A stretch of 64,000 nucleotides of DNA from Pyxidicoccus sp. MSG2 (GTDB taxonomy: Bacteria; Myxococcota; Myxococcia; Myxococcales; Myxococcaceae), in the NCBI RefSeq assembly GCF_026626705.1, contig NZ_JAPNKC010000001.1, positions 5,394,001 to 5,458,000 on the forward strand, written 5' to 3'. The notes beneath the pieces are model-generated. The model did not search any database. It had not been told where the DNA came from and worked only from the letters and a program-made list of their open reading frames with translations. Made by a program: the position numbers and the translations under genes. Positions 43,824 to 55,349 of this stretch are shown here, one piece after another. Every line of letters begins with the position of its first letter. The stretch's first letter is position 1.

Positions 43824-45164
43824 ATGACGTCCGACTCCCCCACCATCGCCGCCCTGGCCACCGCGCCCACCGCCGGGGCCGTGGGCATCCTCCGGCTCTC
43901 CGGCCCGGCCGCACTGGACGTGGGCCGACTGCTGGCTCCGGGCGTGCCCGCGCAGCCGACTCCGCGTCACGCGTACCTCGCGACCTTCGTCGACGGAGCG
44001 GGCCACGCCCTGGATGAGGGGTTGTTCCTCTACTTCCGCGCGCCGGCCTCGTTCACGGGCGAGGACGTGGTGGAGCTGCAGGCGCACGGAAGCCCGCGCC
44101 TCTTGAGCCTGCTGCTGGCCCGAGCGCTGGAGGACGAGCGCGTGCGCCCGGCCGCTCCGGGGGAGTTCACCCGCCGCGCCTTCCTCAACGGGAGGCTGGA
44201 CCTCACGCGCGCGGAGGCGGTGGCGGACCTGGTGGCGGCGGACTCGGAGGCGGCGGTGCGCGCGGCGGCCGCGGGCCTGTCCGGAGTGCTGGCCTCTCGC
44301 GTGCGCGCGCTCGAGGAGCCGCTGCGCGAGCTCCATGCGGACCTCGAAGGAGTCCTCAACTTCCCCGACGAGGCGGAAGGAGCGGACGCGGCCTCGGGCG
44401 AGCGTGTCGCCGCGTTGCGGGCGCAGGCGGAGGCGTTGCTCGCCGAGGCCGGACGTGGCCGGCTGGTGCGACGGGGCGCGCGCGTGGCGCTGTTCGGCCC
44501 CGTCAACGCGGGCAAGTCCACCCTCTTCAACCGGCTGGTGGGCGAGGCGCGCGCACTGGTGGACGACGAGCCCGGGACGACGCGTGACGCGCTGGAGGCC
44601 CGAGTCGAGTGGAACGGGCTGGGCGTGACGTTGTTCGACACCGCCGGGCTGCGCGAGGCGCCGGGACGGGTGGAGGCGCTCGGCATCGCCCGCACGCGTG
44701 AACTGCTCGCGGGCGTGGACCTGGCCGTGCTCGTGCTGCCGCCGGAAGCCACGGAGACGGAGGCCGAGGCGTGGCTTCGCGACGTCGGTGCCACGCCCGT
44801 GCTGGCGGTGGATGGCAAGTGCGATGTCGCGGCCGGGCAGGAGGGTGTCACGCCCACGCCACGCCCGCGTGTCAGCGGGCTCACGGGCGAAGGCGTGGAG
44901 TCCCTCCGCGCCGCCATGCTCGGTCAACTCTGGGGCGGCGGCACGCCCTCCGCGGTGGCCCTTGTCTCCGAGCGCCACGCCGATGCCCTGCGTCGCGCCG
45001 CCGAGGCACTGGCCCGCGCCGGTGCCGCGTCACACGCCTCCACGCTTGAGGTCGTCTCCGGCGAGGTCGGCCTCGCGCTCGAGGCCCTCGGCGAGGTCTC
45101 CGGCACCACCGTTTCCGAAGCGCTCCTGGACGCAATCTTCCAGCGTTTCTGCATCGGGAAATGA
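43824..45164 (+). CDS. mnmE: tRNA modification GTPase MnmE
   Basis: 446 aa from the ATG at 43824 (a GTG at 43815 is possible). It has an N-terminal tetrahydrofolate-binding domain, a helical domain and an inserted G domain with GPVNAGKST, DEPGTTRD and DTAGLRE, and it ends in the catalytic CIGK. With MnmG it makes 5-carboxymethylaminomethyl-uridine at tRNA position 34. Its partner gene is at 60778, 16 kb away. Confidence 0.96.
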   Translation: MTSDSPTIAALATAPTAGAVGILRLSGPAALDVGRLLAPGVPAQPTPRHAYLATFVDGAGHALDEGLFLYFRAPASFTGEDVVELQAHGSPRLLSLLLARALEDERVRPAAPGEFTRRAFLNGRLDLTRAEAVADLVAADSEAAVRAAAAGLSGVLASRVRALEEPLRELHADLEGVLNFPDEAEGADAASGERVAALRAQAEALLAEAGRGRLVRRGARVALFGPVNAGKSTLFNRLVGEARALVDDEPGTTRDALEARVEWNGLGVTLFDTAGLREAPGRVEALGIARTRELLAGVDLAVLVLPPEATETEAEAWLRDVGATPVLAVDGKCDVAAGQEGVTPTPRPRVSGLTGEGVESLRAAMLGQLWGGGTPSAVALVSERHADALRRAAEALARAGAASHASTLEVVSGEVGLALEALGEVSGTTVSEALLDAIFQRFCIGK

Positions 45165-45241
45165 CACGGCGTCGGCACGCGGGGGAGTGTCAGACCGCTC
45201 CCTAGAATGCCCGCCCTGACCCGGTGATTCTCGGAGGCGTT

Positions 45242-45847
45242 GTGACGGAAGGCATCATCCCCCTGGCGCGGTACTCCATGCTCTCGGCCCTGCCCTCGGG
45301 CTGGGTGGGGGAAATTCTGGACGAGGAGCTCGTGGCCTCGCCCCGCCCCTCCGCCGCGCAGACGCGCGCGGCCTTCATGCTGGGCGTGGAGCTGGGAGAG
45401 CAGCTCGACCGACGCCGGGGTGGCAGCGGCCGCTGGTGCTTCCTGCGCGCGCCCGAGCTGCACCTGGGCCAGGACATGCTCGTCCCCGACGTGGCCGGCT
45501 GGCGCCGCGAGCGCGTGGCCTCCCCGCCCGACCCGGACGTGCCCTTCCTCACGGTGGCGCCGGACTGGGTGTGCGAGGTGCTCGCGCCCTCCACCGCCGC
45601 GCTGGACCGCACGCGCAAGCTGCCGCTCTACGCGCGCGCGGGCGTCTCCCACGTCTGGCTGGTGGACCCCGCCGCGCGCACGCTGGAGGTGTACCAGCGC
45701 GTCAAGCGCGGCTGGCTCCTCACCGGCAGCTACGAGTCGGACTCGGTGGTGCGCGCCGAGCCCTTCCCGTCTTCGTCACTGGAGCTTGCTTCACTCTGGC
45801 TGCCAGAGGGCTCGGACAAGCCCACGTTGTTGGCAGCCGTACCCTGA
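45242..45847 (+). CDS. Uma2 family endonuclease-like protein
   Basis: 201 aa from the GTG at 45242, preceded by GGAGG; the frame opens at 45224. The Uma2/DUF820 restriction-endonuclease-like core shows DEELVASPRPS, DMLVPDVAGWRRER and WVCEVLAPSTAALDRTRK. Such proteins are common and multi-copy in myxobacteria and are suspected nucleases of unknown target. Confidence 0.8.
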   Translation: MTEGIIPLARYSMLSALPSGWVGEILDEELVASPRPSAAQTRAAFMLGVELGEQLDRRRGGSGRWCFLRAPELHLGQDMLVPDVAGWRRERVASPPDPDVPFLTVAPDWVCEVLAPSTAALDRTRKLPLYARAGVSHVWLVDPAARTLEVYQRVKRGWLLTGSYESDSVVRAEPFPSSSLELASLWLPEGSDKPTLLAAVP

Positions 45848-45859
45848 GGGTCGCGCCGG

Positions 45860-46936
45860 TCAGCCGGCGCGCTTGAGAAAGGTGCCGTCGGTGGGCCGGG
45901 CCAGCCGGCGCACCGCGCGCAGCAACAGGTCCGGGTCCACCGGCGCCGCGAGGAAGCCCCTCGCGCCCACCGCCTGGGCCCGGGGCAAATCCAGCTCCGG
46001 CATCTTGCCGGCCACCAGCACCTGCGCCAGCACCTTGCGGCCCAGCGCCTCCATGGACGGCAGCGGCGCCACCACCACCTGCGCCTCGCTCGCCGCCAGC
46101 AGCTCCTCGGTGCTGGCCACCTGCGCCTTCAGCCCCGAAGCCTCCAGCACCCGCACCAGCCCCGTCGATGCCTCCACGCCCCAGCCGTACACCAGCACCT
46201 GCGCCACCTGCTCCGGCCGGGCCGGCGTCAGCATGGGAATCTTCACCTGAGTGGGCGTGGGCCGCCGCGGGGCCACCGCCGCCACGGGCGCGGGAGTGGG
46301 CTTCACGGGCGCGGGCGTCGGCCGCGTGGCCTCCTCCAGCGAGGAGAGCATGGGCAGCCCATCCTTCGTGGAGGGGGCTTCCATGTTCGTCAGGTCCGCC
46401 ATGGTGCCGCCCAGCAGCATGGGCATGCTGTCGTCCGCCTCGGGGAGGGAGAAGCCCTCCAGGCCGGGACGGCGCGGAACAGCCTCACCCGTCTCACCGC
46501 GGTACATGCGGCCGATGGCGCGGCGGATGGCCGCGTCCGTGGCCAGCTTCGCCACCACGCGCGACTTGCCGGACACGCTCTTCACCGCGTCCAGCGACGC
46601 CAGGCTGGCCGGAGCGGCGATGGCCACCACCAGCACCGAGTCCCGGCCGCCCTTGCCCTCCAGCCGCAGCGGCACCACCCGGTGCGCCTCGGCCACCTTC
46701 TCCGGAATCAGGTACGTGAGGTTGGAGTCCGGCGGCTGGGCGTCCAGCTCCACCGTCTGCATCCCCACCTGCGCCGCCAGCGCCTCGAGGACCTGCTGCG
46801 CCGTGCAGAAGCGCTGATCCACCACCACCTGCCCCAGCGGCACCCCCCACTTGCGCTGATACGCCAGCGCCGAGTGGAGCTGCAGTGCATCAATCACACC
46901 GCGCTCCACGAGGATGTCACCCAGTCGCTTCTTCAT
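45860..46936 (-). CDS. GspE/MshEN N-terminal domain protein with degenerate receiver-like end
   Basis: 358 aa from the ATG at 46936, with GAGGAA just before. Residues 1-150 match the MshEN domain found at the N-terminus of type II secretion or pilus ATPases (RLGDILVERGVI ... LGQVVVDQRF ... YLIPEKVAEAHRVVPLRLEG), which can bind cyclic di-GMP. A Pro/Thr linker leads to a degenerate CheY-like domain (residues about 250-350). No ATPase core is present, so it is probably a regulator. Confidence 0.78.
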   Translation of the reverse strand: MKKRLGDILVERGVIDALQLHSALAYQRKWGVPLGQVVVDQRFCTAQQVLEALAAQVGMQTVELDAQPPDSNLTYLIPEKVAEAHRVVPLRLEGKGGRDSVLVVAIAAPASLASLDAVKSVSGKSRVVAKLATDAAIRRAIGRMYRGETGEAVPRRPGLEGFSLPEADDSMPMLLGGTMADLTNMEAPSTKDGLPMLSSLEEATRPTPAPVKPTPAPVAAVAPRRPTPTQVKIPMLTPARPEQVAQVLVYGWGVEASTGLVRVLEASGLKAQVASTEELLAASEAQVVVAPLPSMEALGRKVLAQVLVAGKMPELDLPRAQAVGARGFLAAPVDPDLLLRAVRRLARPTDGTFLKRAG

Positions 46937-47235
46937 GTTCGGTTCCTCGGCCCCCACCTTGGCGGCTCCTCGACAACAGGAACGGCTTCGGTCCAGGAAA
47001 TTGACTCTCTCTGTACGCTTCACACCGGCTCGCGGCTTCCTCGCGCGCGCCAGATGGTTCAGTGTCCGCGCCAGGATGCAAACCCGGGGCCGCCCTTGCA
47101 TCCAGGCGTGCCCAGAGTGGAGGATGTCGTCTATTCGATGAGGTGCCTGTCCTCAAGTGCGCGCCGTGCGCCCGTCCGTGCCCCATCCAACATGCTAATA
47201 GGCACGGTGTCGGTGCCTTACCTAGGTTCTCCCCC

Positions 47236-47826
47236 ATGGGCGTCATGACCCTCGAGGCGTTGGTGGGGCTCCTTCGGGAGGAGCCGGGCGGGCAGCCGGG
47301 TCTGCTGGCCGTGGGCGAGAGGCTGGCGGGGCTCGTGGTGGAGCCGTCCAGTCTGCAGCCGTACCTGCATTTCAGCCGGGGCCGGTACACGCGCAACCTC
47401 GTCTACCGGGATGCGCGGCTGGAGGTGCTGCTCAACTGCTGGGAGGAGGGCGCCGTCTCGCCCATCCATGACCACGACGGGCAGGAGTGCTGGTTCAGCA
47501 TCCAGTCCGGCACCTTCATCCTGGAGAACTACGGGCGGGTGTCGGGCGGGCTGGAGCCGGGGCCGGCGCGGCTGGGGCCTCCGGTGGTGGTGGGGCCCGT
47601 GGGCGCGGGTTACGTGGACTTCCGCTGCCCCGACGCGTCCATCCACCGCGTCGTCAACCAGCAGGGCCCCGCCGTCTCGCTGCACGTGTACGCGGGGCCG
47701 GTGGAGCGCTGTCTCGTCTTCGATTCGAAGCGCCAGCGGTGCGCCGTGCAGCAGCTGCGCTACCACTCCGTCTTCGGCCGCCCGCTGTCGCTCCCGGCGC
47801 CCGCGCACCCGCGGATCCGCGTCTGA
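47236..47826 (+). CDS. Cysteine dioxygenase family protein
   Basis: 196 aa cupin. The Fe ligands are in HDHDGQECW (two His) and ASIHRVV (third His), and the Cys in ECW matches the Cys of the Cys-Tyr crosslink of the type I family. It would oxidise cysteine to cysteine sulfinate in the cytosol. A divergent gene lies at 46936 and the 299-base gap holds promoters for both. Confidence 0.88.
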   Translation: MGVMTLEALVGLLREEPGGQPGLLAVGERLAGLVVEPSSLQPYLHFSRGRYTRNLVYRDARLEVLLNCWEEGAVSPIHDHDGQECWFSIQSGTFILENYGRVSGGLEPGPARLGPPVVVGPVGAGYVDFRCPDASIHRVVNQQGPAVSLHVYAGPVERCLVFDSKRQRCAVQQLRYHSVFGRPLSLPAPAHPRIRV

Positions 47827-48034
47827 GTCTTCGCTTTCACGGAGTCGCGGTCTTCCGTGGATCCACGCCCGAGGCACCCGGGCCGACCTGGAAGTCCGGG
47901 CCCGGCGTCCGGTGAAGACGCTCCTGCGTCCCGGGGTGACGCGAAGGCTCGCGTCCAGGGCGCTGCCCGACGTGCTCGCGCCGGTGTGCCACCGAAGGCC
48001 GGGCCCATGCCTGGCGCCCTGCCCTCGCGGCCCA

Positions 48035-48058
48035 CCCGGGCGTCCTGATGCGCCCGGG
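48035..48058. terminator. Hairpin after sppA
   Basis: Eight-bp perfect arms CCCGGGCG and CGCCCGGG with an eight-base loop lie 12 bases beyond the sppA stop; no T-run. Confidence 0.4.
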
Positions 48059-48069
48059 CGAGCGGTGCG

Positions 48070-49863
48070 TCACTCCCAGCTCGCGTGGGGCATGGGGGCG
48101 TAGAGCGAGCCGCGTGGGTGCTCGAACAGGCCCATCCGCGCGCCGAATGCGTACACCCCGCGCACACCCTCCAGCAGGGGGGCCCACGGGGACAGGGCGC
48201 TCACCGCGGCGGCGTCGTCCTCGCTGTTGTCGCCCGTCTGGCCGAGCAGCTCGGACAGCACCTCGGACGTGGCCTTCTTGCGCGGGTACACCTCCACATT
48301 CACGCGGGCGTCGGCGGGCAGCTTCGCCAGCTCCTTCGCAATCGCGAGCGCCTTCGGGTAGCCGCCCAGCGCGTCCACCAGGCCGTTGGCCAGTGCGTCC
48401 TCGCCCGTCCACACACGGCCCTTCGCCAGCCCCTGGAGCTTCTCCAGTGGCATCTTCCGCCCGGCCGCCGCGCGCCGCGTGAAGTCCGAATAGATGGTGT
48501 CCATCGCCGCCTCCGCGCGAGCCTCCTGCTCCGGCGTGAAGTCCTCGTCCGTGCCGTACATGGCGGCGTTGCGGCCCGCGGCAATCGTCTCGAAGTTGAC
48601 CCCCAGCTTCTCCCAGAAGGCCTGCGTCACGAACTTGCCCGAGTACACGCCGATGCTGCCGGTGAGCGTGCCCGGCTGCGCGACGATGCGGTCCGCGTCC
48701 ATGGCGACGAAGTAGCCGCCGCTCGCGGCGTAGGTGCCCATGGTGACGATGACGGGCTTGCCCGCCTCCTTCGCGCGCTGCACCTCGCGGCGCACGGTGT
48801 CGCTGGCCGTGTAGCTGCCTCCGGGGCTGTCCACGCGGAAGACAATCGCCTTCACCCGCGGGTCCTCGGCGGCCTTGCGCAGCGCGGCCGCCACGCTGTC
48901 ACCGCCCATGACCTGCCCGCCGCCCAGCGGGCTGTCCTGGCTCTTCCCTCGCGACACGCCGCCCACGCCATAGACGAGGGCAATGGTGTCTCCGGAGGTG
49001 TGCGGCCGGCCGGCGCGCTCCAGGTACTTGTGCGCGTAGAGCAGCTCGGCGCCGTCGCCCGCGTCCTTCTTCACCGAGGCCATGACCTCGTCGCGGTAGC
49101 GCAGCCCGTCCACCAGCTTCGAGTCCACCGCCTCCTGGCCGAACAGCGGCGCCTTGTCGATGAGGCCGCGCACGACGTCCTCGGTCAGCTTCCGGTCCTC
49201 GGCGATGCCGCGCACCACCTGGCCGAAGAGGCTCTGCGTGAAGCGCTCGGTGGCCTCGCGGTGGGGCGCGTTGTAGCCCTGCTCCGTGTACGTGTTGACC
49301 GCGTTCTTGTACTCGGCGCGCTTGTGGTAGCGCGGCGTCACGCCCAGCTTCGCGAAGGCGTCGCGCGCGAAGGGCGTCTCGAAGGACAGGCCGGTGATGG
49401 TCAGGTCACCGGACGGCTGGATGTAGACTTCGTCGAAGGCGGACGCGACGTAGTAGCCCATGGTGCCGTTGCCCTCCTCTCCGAAGGTGTCCGCATAGGC
49501 CACGGCCTTCTTGCCCTTGGCGCGGAAGGCCTTCACCGCGTCGCGCAGCTCCTGCGCCGCGGCGGCGCTGCCGGGGTTGCCCACGCGCGCCACCAGCGAC
49601 TTCACGCGCGGGTCGTCGCCGGCCTTCTCCAGCGCGTCCACCACGTCGCGCACCGTGGTCGGGTCCTCGCCGAAGGCGCCGCTGAGCGAGTTGCTCAGCA
49701 CGTACTCGGGCAGCGGGCCCTCCAAATCCAGCTCCAGCACGAGGTTGGACGGCACCGTCGGAGCGCTCGCCGAGGCGAGCACCATCAGGCCGATGAGGCC
49801 CACCACGAAGAGGACGGACATCGCGCCGATGAAGGCCAGCGTGCCGATGATGAATCGTTTCAT
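48070..49863 (-). CDS. sppA: Signal peptide peptidase SppA (67K type)
   Basis: 597 aa with an N-terminal membrane anchor (about residues 4-32). Two ClpP-like halves: the Lys general base is in AEYKNAVNTYTEQG and the Ser nucleophile in GTYAASGGYFVAM. It cleaves leftover signal peptides in the inner membrane. The 67K length agrees with the E. coli type. Low-complexity charged residues lie near the C-terminus. Confidence 0.93.
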   Translation of the reverse strand: MKRFIIGTLAFIGAMSVLFVVGLIGLMVLASASAPTVPSNLVLELDLEGPLPEYVLSNSLSGAFGEDPTTVRDVVDALEKAGDDPRVKSLVARVGNPGSAAAAQELRDAVKAFRAKGKKAVAYADTFGEEGNGTMGYYVASAFDEVYIQPSGDLTITGLSFETPFARDAFAKLGVTPRYHKRAEYKNAVNTYTEQGYNAPHREATERFTQSLFGQVVRGIAEDRKLTEDVVRGLIDKAPLFGQEAVDSKLVDGLRYRDEVMASVKKDAGDGAELLYAHKYLERAGRPHTSGDTIALVYGVGGVSRGKSQDSPLGGGQVMGGDSVAAALRKAAEDPRVKAIVFRVDSPGGSYTASDTVRREVQRAKEAGKPVIVTMGTYAASGGYFVAMDADRIVAQPGTLTGSIGVYSGKFVTQAFWEKLGVNFETIAAGRNAAMYGTDEDFTPEQEARAEAAMDTIYSDFTRRAAAGRKMPLEKLQGLAKGRVWTGEDALANGLVDALGGYPKALAIAKELAKLPADARVNVEVYPRKKATSEVLSELLGQTGDNSEDDAAAVSALSPWAPLLEGVRGVYAFGARMGLFEHPRGSLYAPMPHASWE

Positions 49864-50080
49864 CCGATGGGACTCCTGGTACGCGCGAAACGGGGCACGG
49901 CCCTGCGCACGCGGTGCTTACTACTAACGCGCGGTGGCGACGATGCTTGCACGTCGTCCCCGGGGGCGGTGTCCGGGCGGCCACGTTCCCGCGAGCCCCA
50001 GGCTCCTCGCAGGGCGGAAGGGCGGGCATGAGCGGCTCCCGCCCCGGCCGGTGGAAGGGCGGGCACGAGGCGCCCCGGGC

Positions 50081-50767
50081 TCACGCCACGGACGCCCCAC
50101 CCTGCCCCGGGCCTCCCTCCGTCGTGGAGCGGGGCTCCATCTCCACCACGACGGGCGGGCGGACGCCAAAGGGCATCAGGCGGCAGTTGGAGACATTGAG
50201 GAAGCGCGTGGCGAGGCCGGGCAGTGTGTACTCGCCATGTGCCTCGTGGATGTGGCCGAAGACGTGGAGCCGGGGGCGCACCTGGCGCACGCGAGCCAGC
50301 AGGTCCGCGCAGCCAGCGGAAACGTTCGACCAGGTCCGGTCTCCCAGCCCGCTCGGTGGGCCGTGGGTGATGAGGATGTCGAGGCCCTCGGGGATGCGCT
50401 GCCAGTGGGCGGCGAGGTCCGGGCCCCTGTCCAGGTTGAAGGCCCAGTGTCCGAACCGGGGTGTTATCGGGGAGCCCCAGATGCGCAGCCCCGCGACGTG
50501 GGCCTCCTCGTCCTGGAGGTAGCGCACGCCGGCGTCCTGGATGAGCGCGTGGGCCAGGTCCGGTGCCTCTTCACAGAGGAAGTCGTGGTTGCCGGCGACG
50601 AGGACCTTCTCGCGCGCCTCGCAGAGGGAGAACCAGCGGAGGAACTCCTCGACCTCCTGTCGCCGTCCGCGGCGGGTGAAGTCCCCGGCGTGGATGAGCA
50701 CGTCACACGCGGGCACCGTCAGGGCCTCGTGGTGCATGTGCGTATCGGAGAGGAGCACCAGCCGCAT
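50081..50767 (-). CDS. Calcineurin-like metallophosphoesterase
   Basis: 228 aa from the ATG at 50767, with AAGGGA upstream; the frame is open to 50929 but the fold begins here. The five motifs are DTHMH, GDFTRRG, GNHDF, THGPPSG and GHIHEAHG. It has the compact form of YfcE/ YmdB-like esterases and is probably a cytosolic phosphodiesterase; the substrate is unknown. Confidence 0.9.
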   Translation of the reverse strand: MRLVLLSDTHMHHEALTVPACDVLIHAGDFTRRGRRQEVEEFLRWFSLCEAREKVLVAGNHDFLCEEAPDLAHALIQDAGVRYLQDEEAHVAGLRIWGSPITPRFGHWAFNLDRGPDLAAHWQRIPEGLDILITHGPPSGLGDRTWSNVSAGCADLLARVRQVRPRLHVFGHIHEAHGEYTLPGLATRFLNVSNCRLMPFGVRPPVVVEMEPRSTTEGGPGQGGASVA

Positions 50768-50954
50768 CCCGTGTCCCTTCGCTTCCGGCCGTGGCTCCCT
50801 GGCCGGGGGAGTCACGTTAACAGGTCGGCGCTCAATCCCTGACGCGCGGGACGACCTTGCCTTGTGCGTGTCTCGTTTCAAGCTGCTCGTGGGTGAGGGC
50901 TCGTCTTGGAGGTCGAAGGGCGACTTCATGGCGAGTCGCCCTCCCCTTCTGAGC

Positions 50955-51935
50955 TCAGGCCTGTTCGAGCAGACACAGACGGCGCTCGTGGTCTCCGAGC
51001 CTTTCCCTGTCCTGATGCTGCTGTTCGATGAGCATGTTCAGCGTACGGCCCATCCTCTCGAAGTAGCCCTCGTGGGTGGTCTTGGTGGAGCGGAAGGCCT
51101 GCGTGAGGCCGGTGAGACCTTCTCCGAGGACTTCGACGGTCCGGCCCTGCGAATTCACCTTCTGGTCCAGCACGTTCAGGTTCTGCCCCAGCACGCCAAC
51201 GGTCTCACTGAGTGAGTCCACCCGTTGATCTACGACTTTGAAGGAGTCGCTGAGTGAGTCCACGCGCCGACCCATCACGTCTACCGTCTCGCTGAGTGAG
51301 TCCATGCGCTGTCCCAGCGCGCCGACCGTTTCGCTGACGGAATCCACGCGCTGCCCCAGCACTCCGACGGTCTCGCTGAGCGAGTCAACCCGCTGCCCCA
51401 GCACGCCGACCGTTTCGCTGACGGAATCCACGCGCTGCCCCAGCACGCCGACGGTCTCGCTGAGCGAGTCAACCCGCTGCCCCAGCACGCCGACCGTTTC
51501 GCTGACGGAATCCACGCGCTGCCCCAGCACGCCGACGGTCTCGCTGAGCGAGTCAACCCGCTGCCCCAGCACGCCGACGGTCTCGCTGAGCGAGTCAACC
51601 CGCTGCCCCAGCACGCCGACCGTTTCGCTGACGGAGTCGACCCGCTGGTTCACCTCTTTGACGGACTCGCTGAGTGAGTCCACCCGCTGGTTCGCCACCT
51701 TGAGGGAGTCGCTGAGCGAGTCCACCCGCTGGCCCAACTCCCCCACGTCCTGCTTCACCGTCCCCATGGCCTGTTTCATCTCGCCCACGCCATGCCGGAC
51801 CTGATTCAGGTTCTCCGCGACCTCGTCCAGCTTTGCGTCGACGCGCGCATTCGCGGCCAGCACCTCCTGATGCGCTTCGTTCAACTCCCGCATGCTCTGC
51901 TTGATGAGCAGGTCCCCACCTGTCGCCATCGCCAT
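50955..51935 (-). CDS. Coiled-coil protein built from 14-residue repeats
   Basis: 326 aa from the ATG at 51935, with GGAGGGAGGAG before it. The first 80 residues are a helical coiled coil (LNEAHQEVLAANARVDAKLDEVAENLNQV). About residues 75-245 consist of near-identical units LGQRVDSLSETVGV (two heptads), alternating LS and VS. The tail is helical too. It forms a long rigid rod; no membrane anchor. Function unknown. Confidence 0.75.
   Translation of the reverse strand: MAMATGGDLLIKQSMRELNEAHQEVLAANARVDAKLDEVAENLNQVRHGVGEMKQAMGTVKQDVGELGQRVDSLSDSLKVANQRVDSLSESVKEVNQRVDSVSETVGVLGQRVDSLSETVGVLGQRVDSLSETVGVLGQRVDSVSETVGVLGQRVDSLSETVGVLGQRVDSVSETVGVLGQRVDSLSETVGVLGQRVDSVSETVGALGQRMDSLSETVDVMGRRVDSLSDSFKVVDQRVDSLSETVGVLGQNLNVLDQKVNSQGRTVEVLGEGLTGLTQAFRSTKTTHEGYFERMGRTLNMLIEQQHQDRERLGDHERRLCLLEQA
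51190..51736 (-). repeat. Tandem 42-bp repeats, partly in an 84-bp higher-order pattern
   Basis: At least 12 units encode the 14-residue coiled-coil repeat. Between about 51340 and 51630 the copies are almost identical in DNA and alternate two variants (CTGAGCGAGTC and CTGACGGAATC), giving an 84-bp superunit. Confidence 0.85.
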
Positions 51936-52345
51936 CGACTCCTCCCTCCCGCCGAAGTCCATTCTCCGGTTGGATGTCATGCACCCTACCAAGCACGTCT
52001 GACGCGGCAGCCAACCCATGGAAGACCTGTAAGGTCGTATGCCTGGGGCACCGCCGGACCGCACACGCCAGCCCATCAGGTCGCCGCCTGCGGATCCGCG
52101 GATCAGCACCCGTGCGCCACTGCTCCCGGCCCGATGCGACACCCATGGTACGTCGACTTCGCCCGCAGTCAACCTCACAGGGTGTCAACTTCGCGAAGTA
52201 CCTATCAGGTTATACGGCGTCGTCACGCTCCTCCCGGATGTCGCGCCTCGGACGCCCGGCCGGCCGGACTCGCGCCGTTCGGGATGGCGAGCGGGGCATA
52301 CCGGGTTAGAAGCCGGTGCACTTCCAGACGACTCGCGAGGACCGC
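51936..52345. other. Gap between divergent genes
   Basis: No gene is seen in 410 bases. Promoters for the coiled-coil gene (minus) and the large M16 gene (plus) must lie here. The AT-richer stretch near 52185-52225 is the best place, but no clear -35/-10 pair was fixed. Confidence 0.35.
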
Positions 52346-55165
<2,820 letters not shown>

Positions 55166-55195
55166 CGCGGTAGCGCCTCACGCATGAAGCTCCGG

Positions 55196-55236
55196 GCCCC
55201 GCGGTGCCTTGCTGGCGCCGCGGGGCTCTGTTTTTT
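55196..55236 (+). terminator. Intrinsic terminator of M16 gene
   Basis: A 13-bp stem with one mismatch (GCCCCGCGG at the base) closes a five-base loop and is followed by TCTGTTTTTTC, with the six-T run at 55231-55236. Confidence 0.85.
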
Positions 55237-55349
55237 CTCGCACACCCGCACGGTGTCCACGGCGTGACGGAACCGGCGTCCCCGAGGTGTGGGGTGGGCG
55301 CCTCCTCGGTGAGTGATGCCCGTGTGTCACGCAGTGGCTACCTTCCTGC

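Noticed and set aside
51190..51736. CRISPR-like look of regular repeats
   Set aside because: Units are contiguous, in frame and encode heptads; there are no unique spacers.
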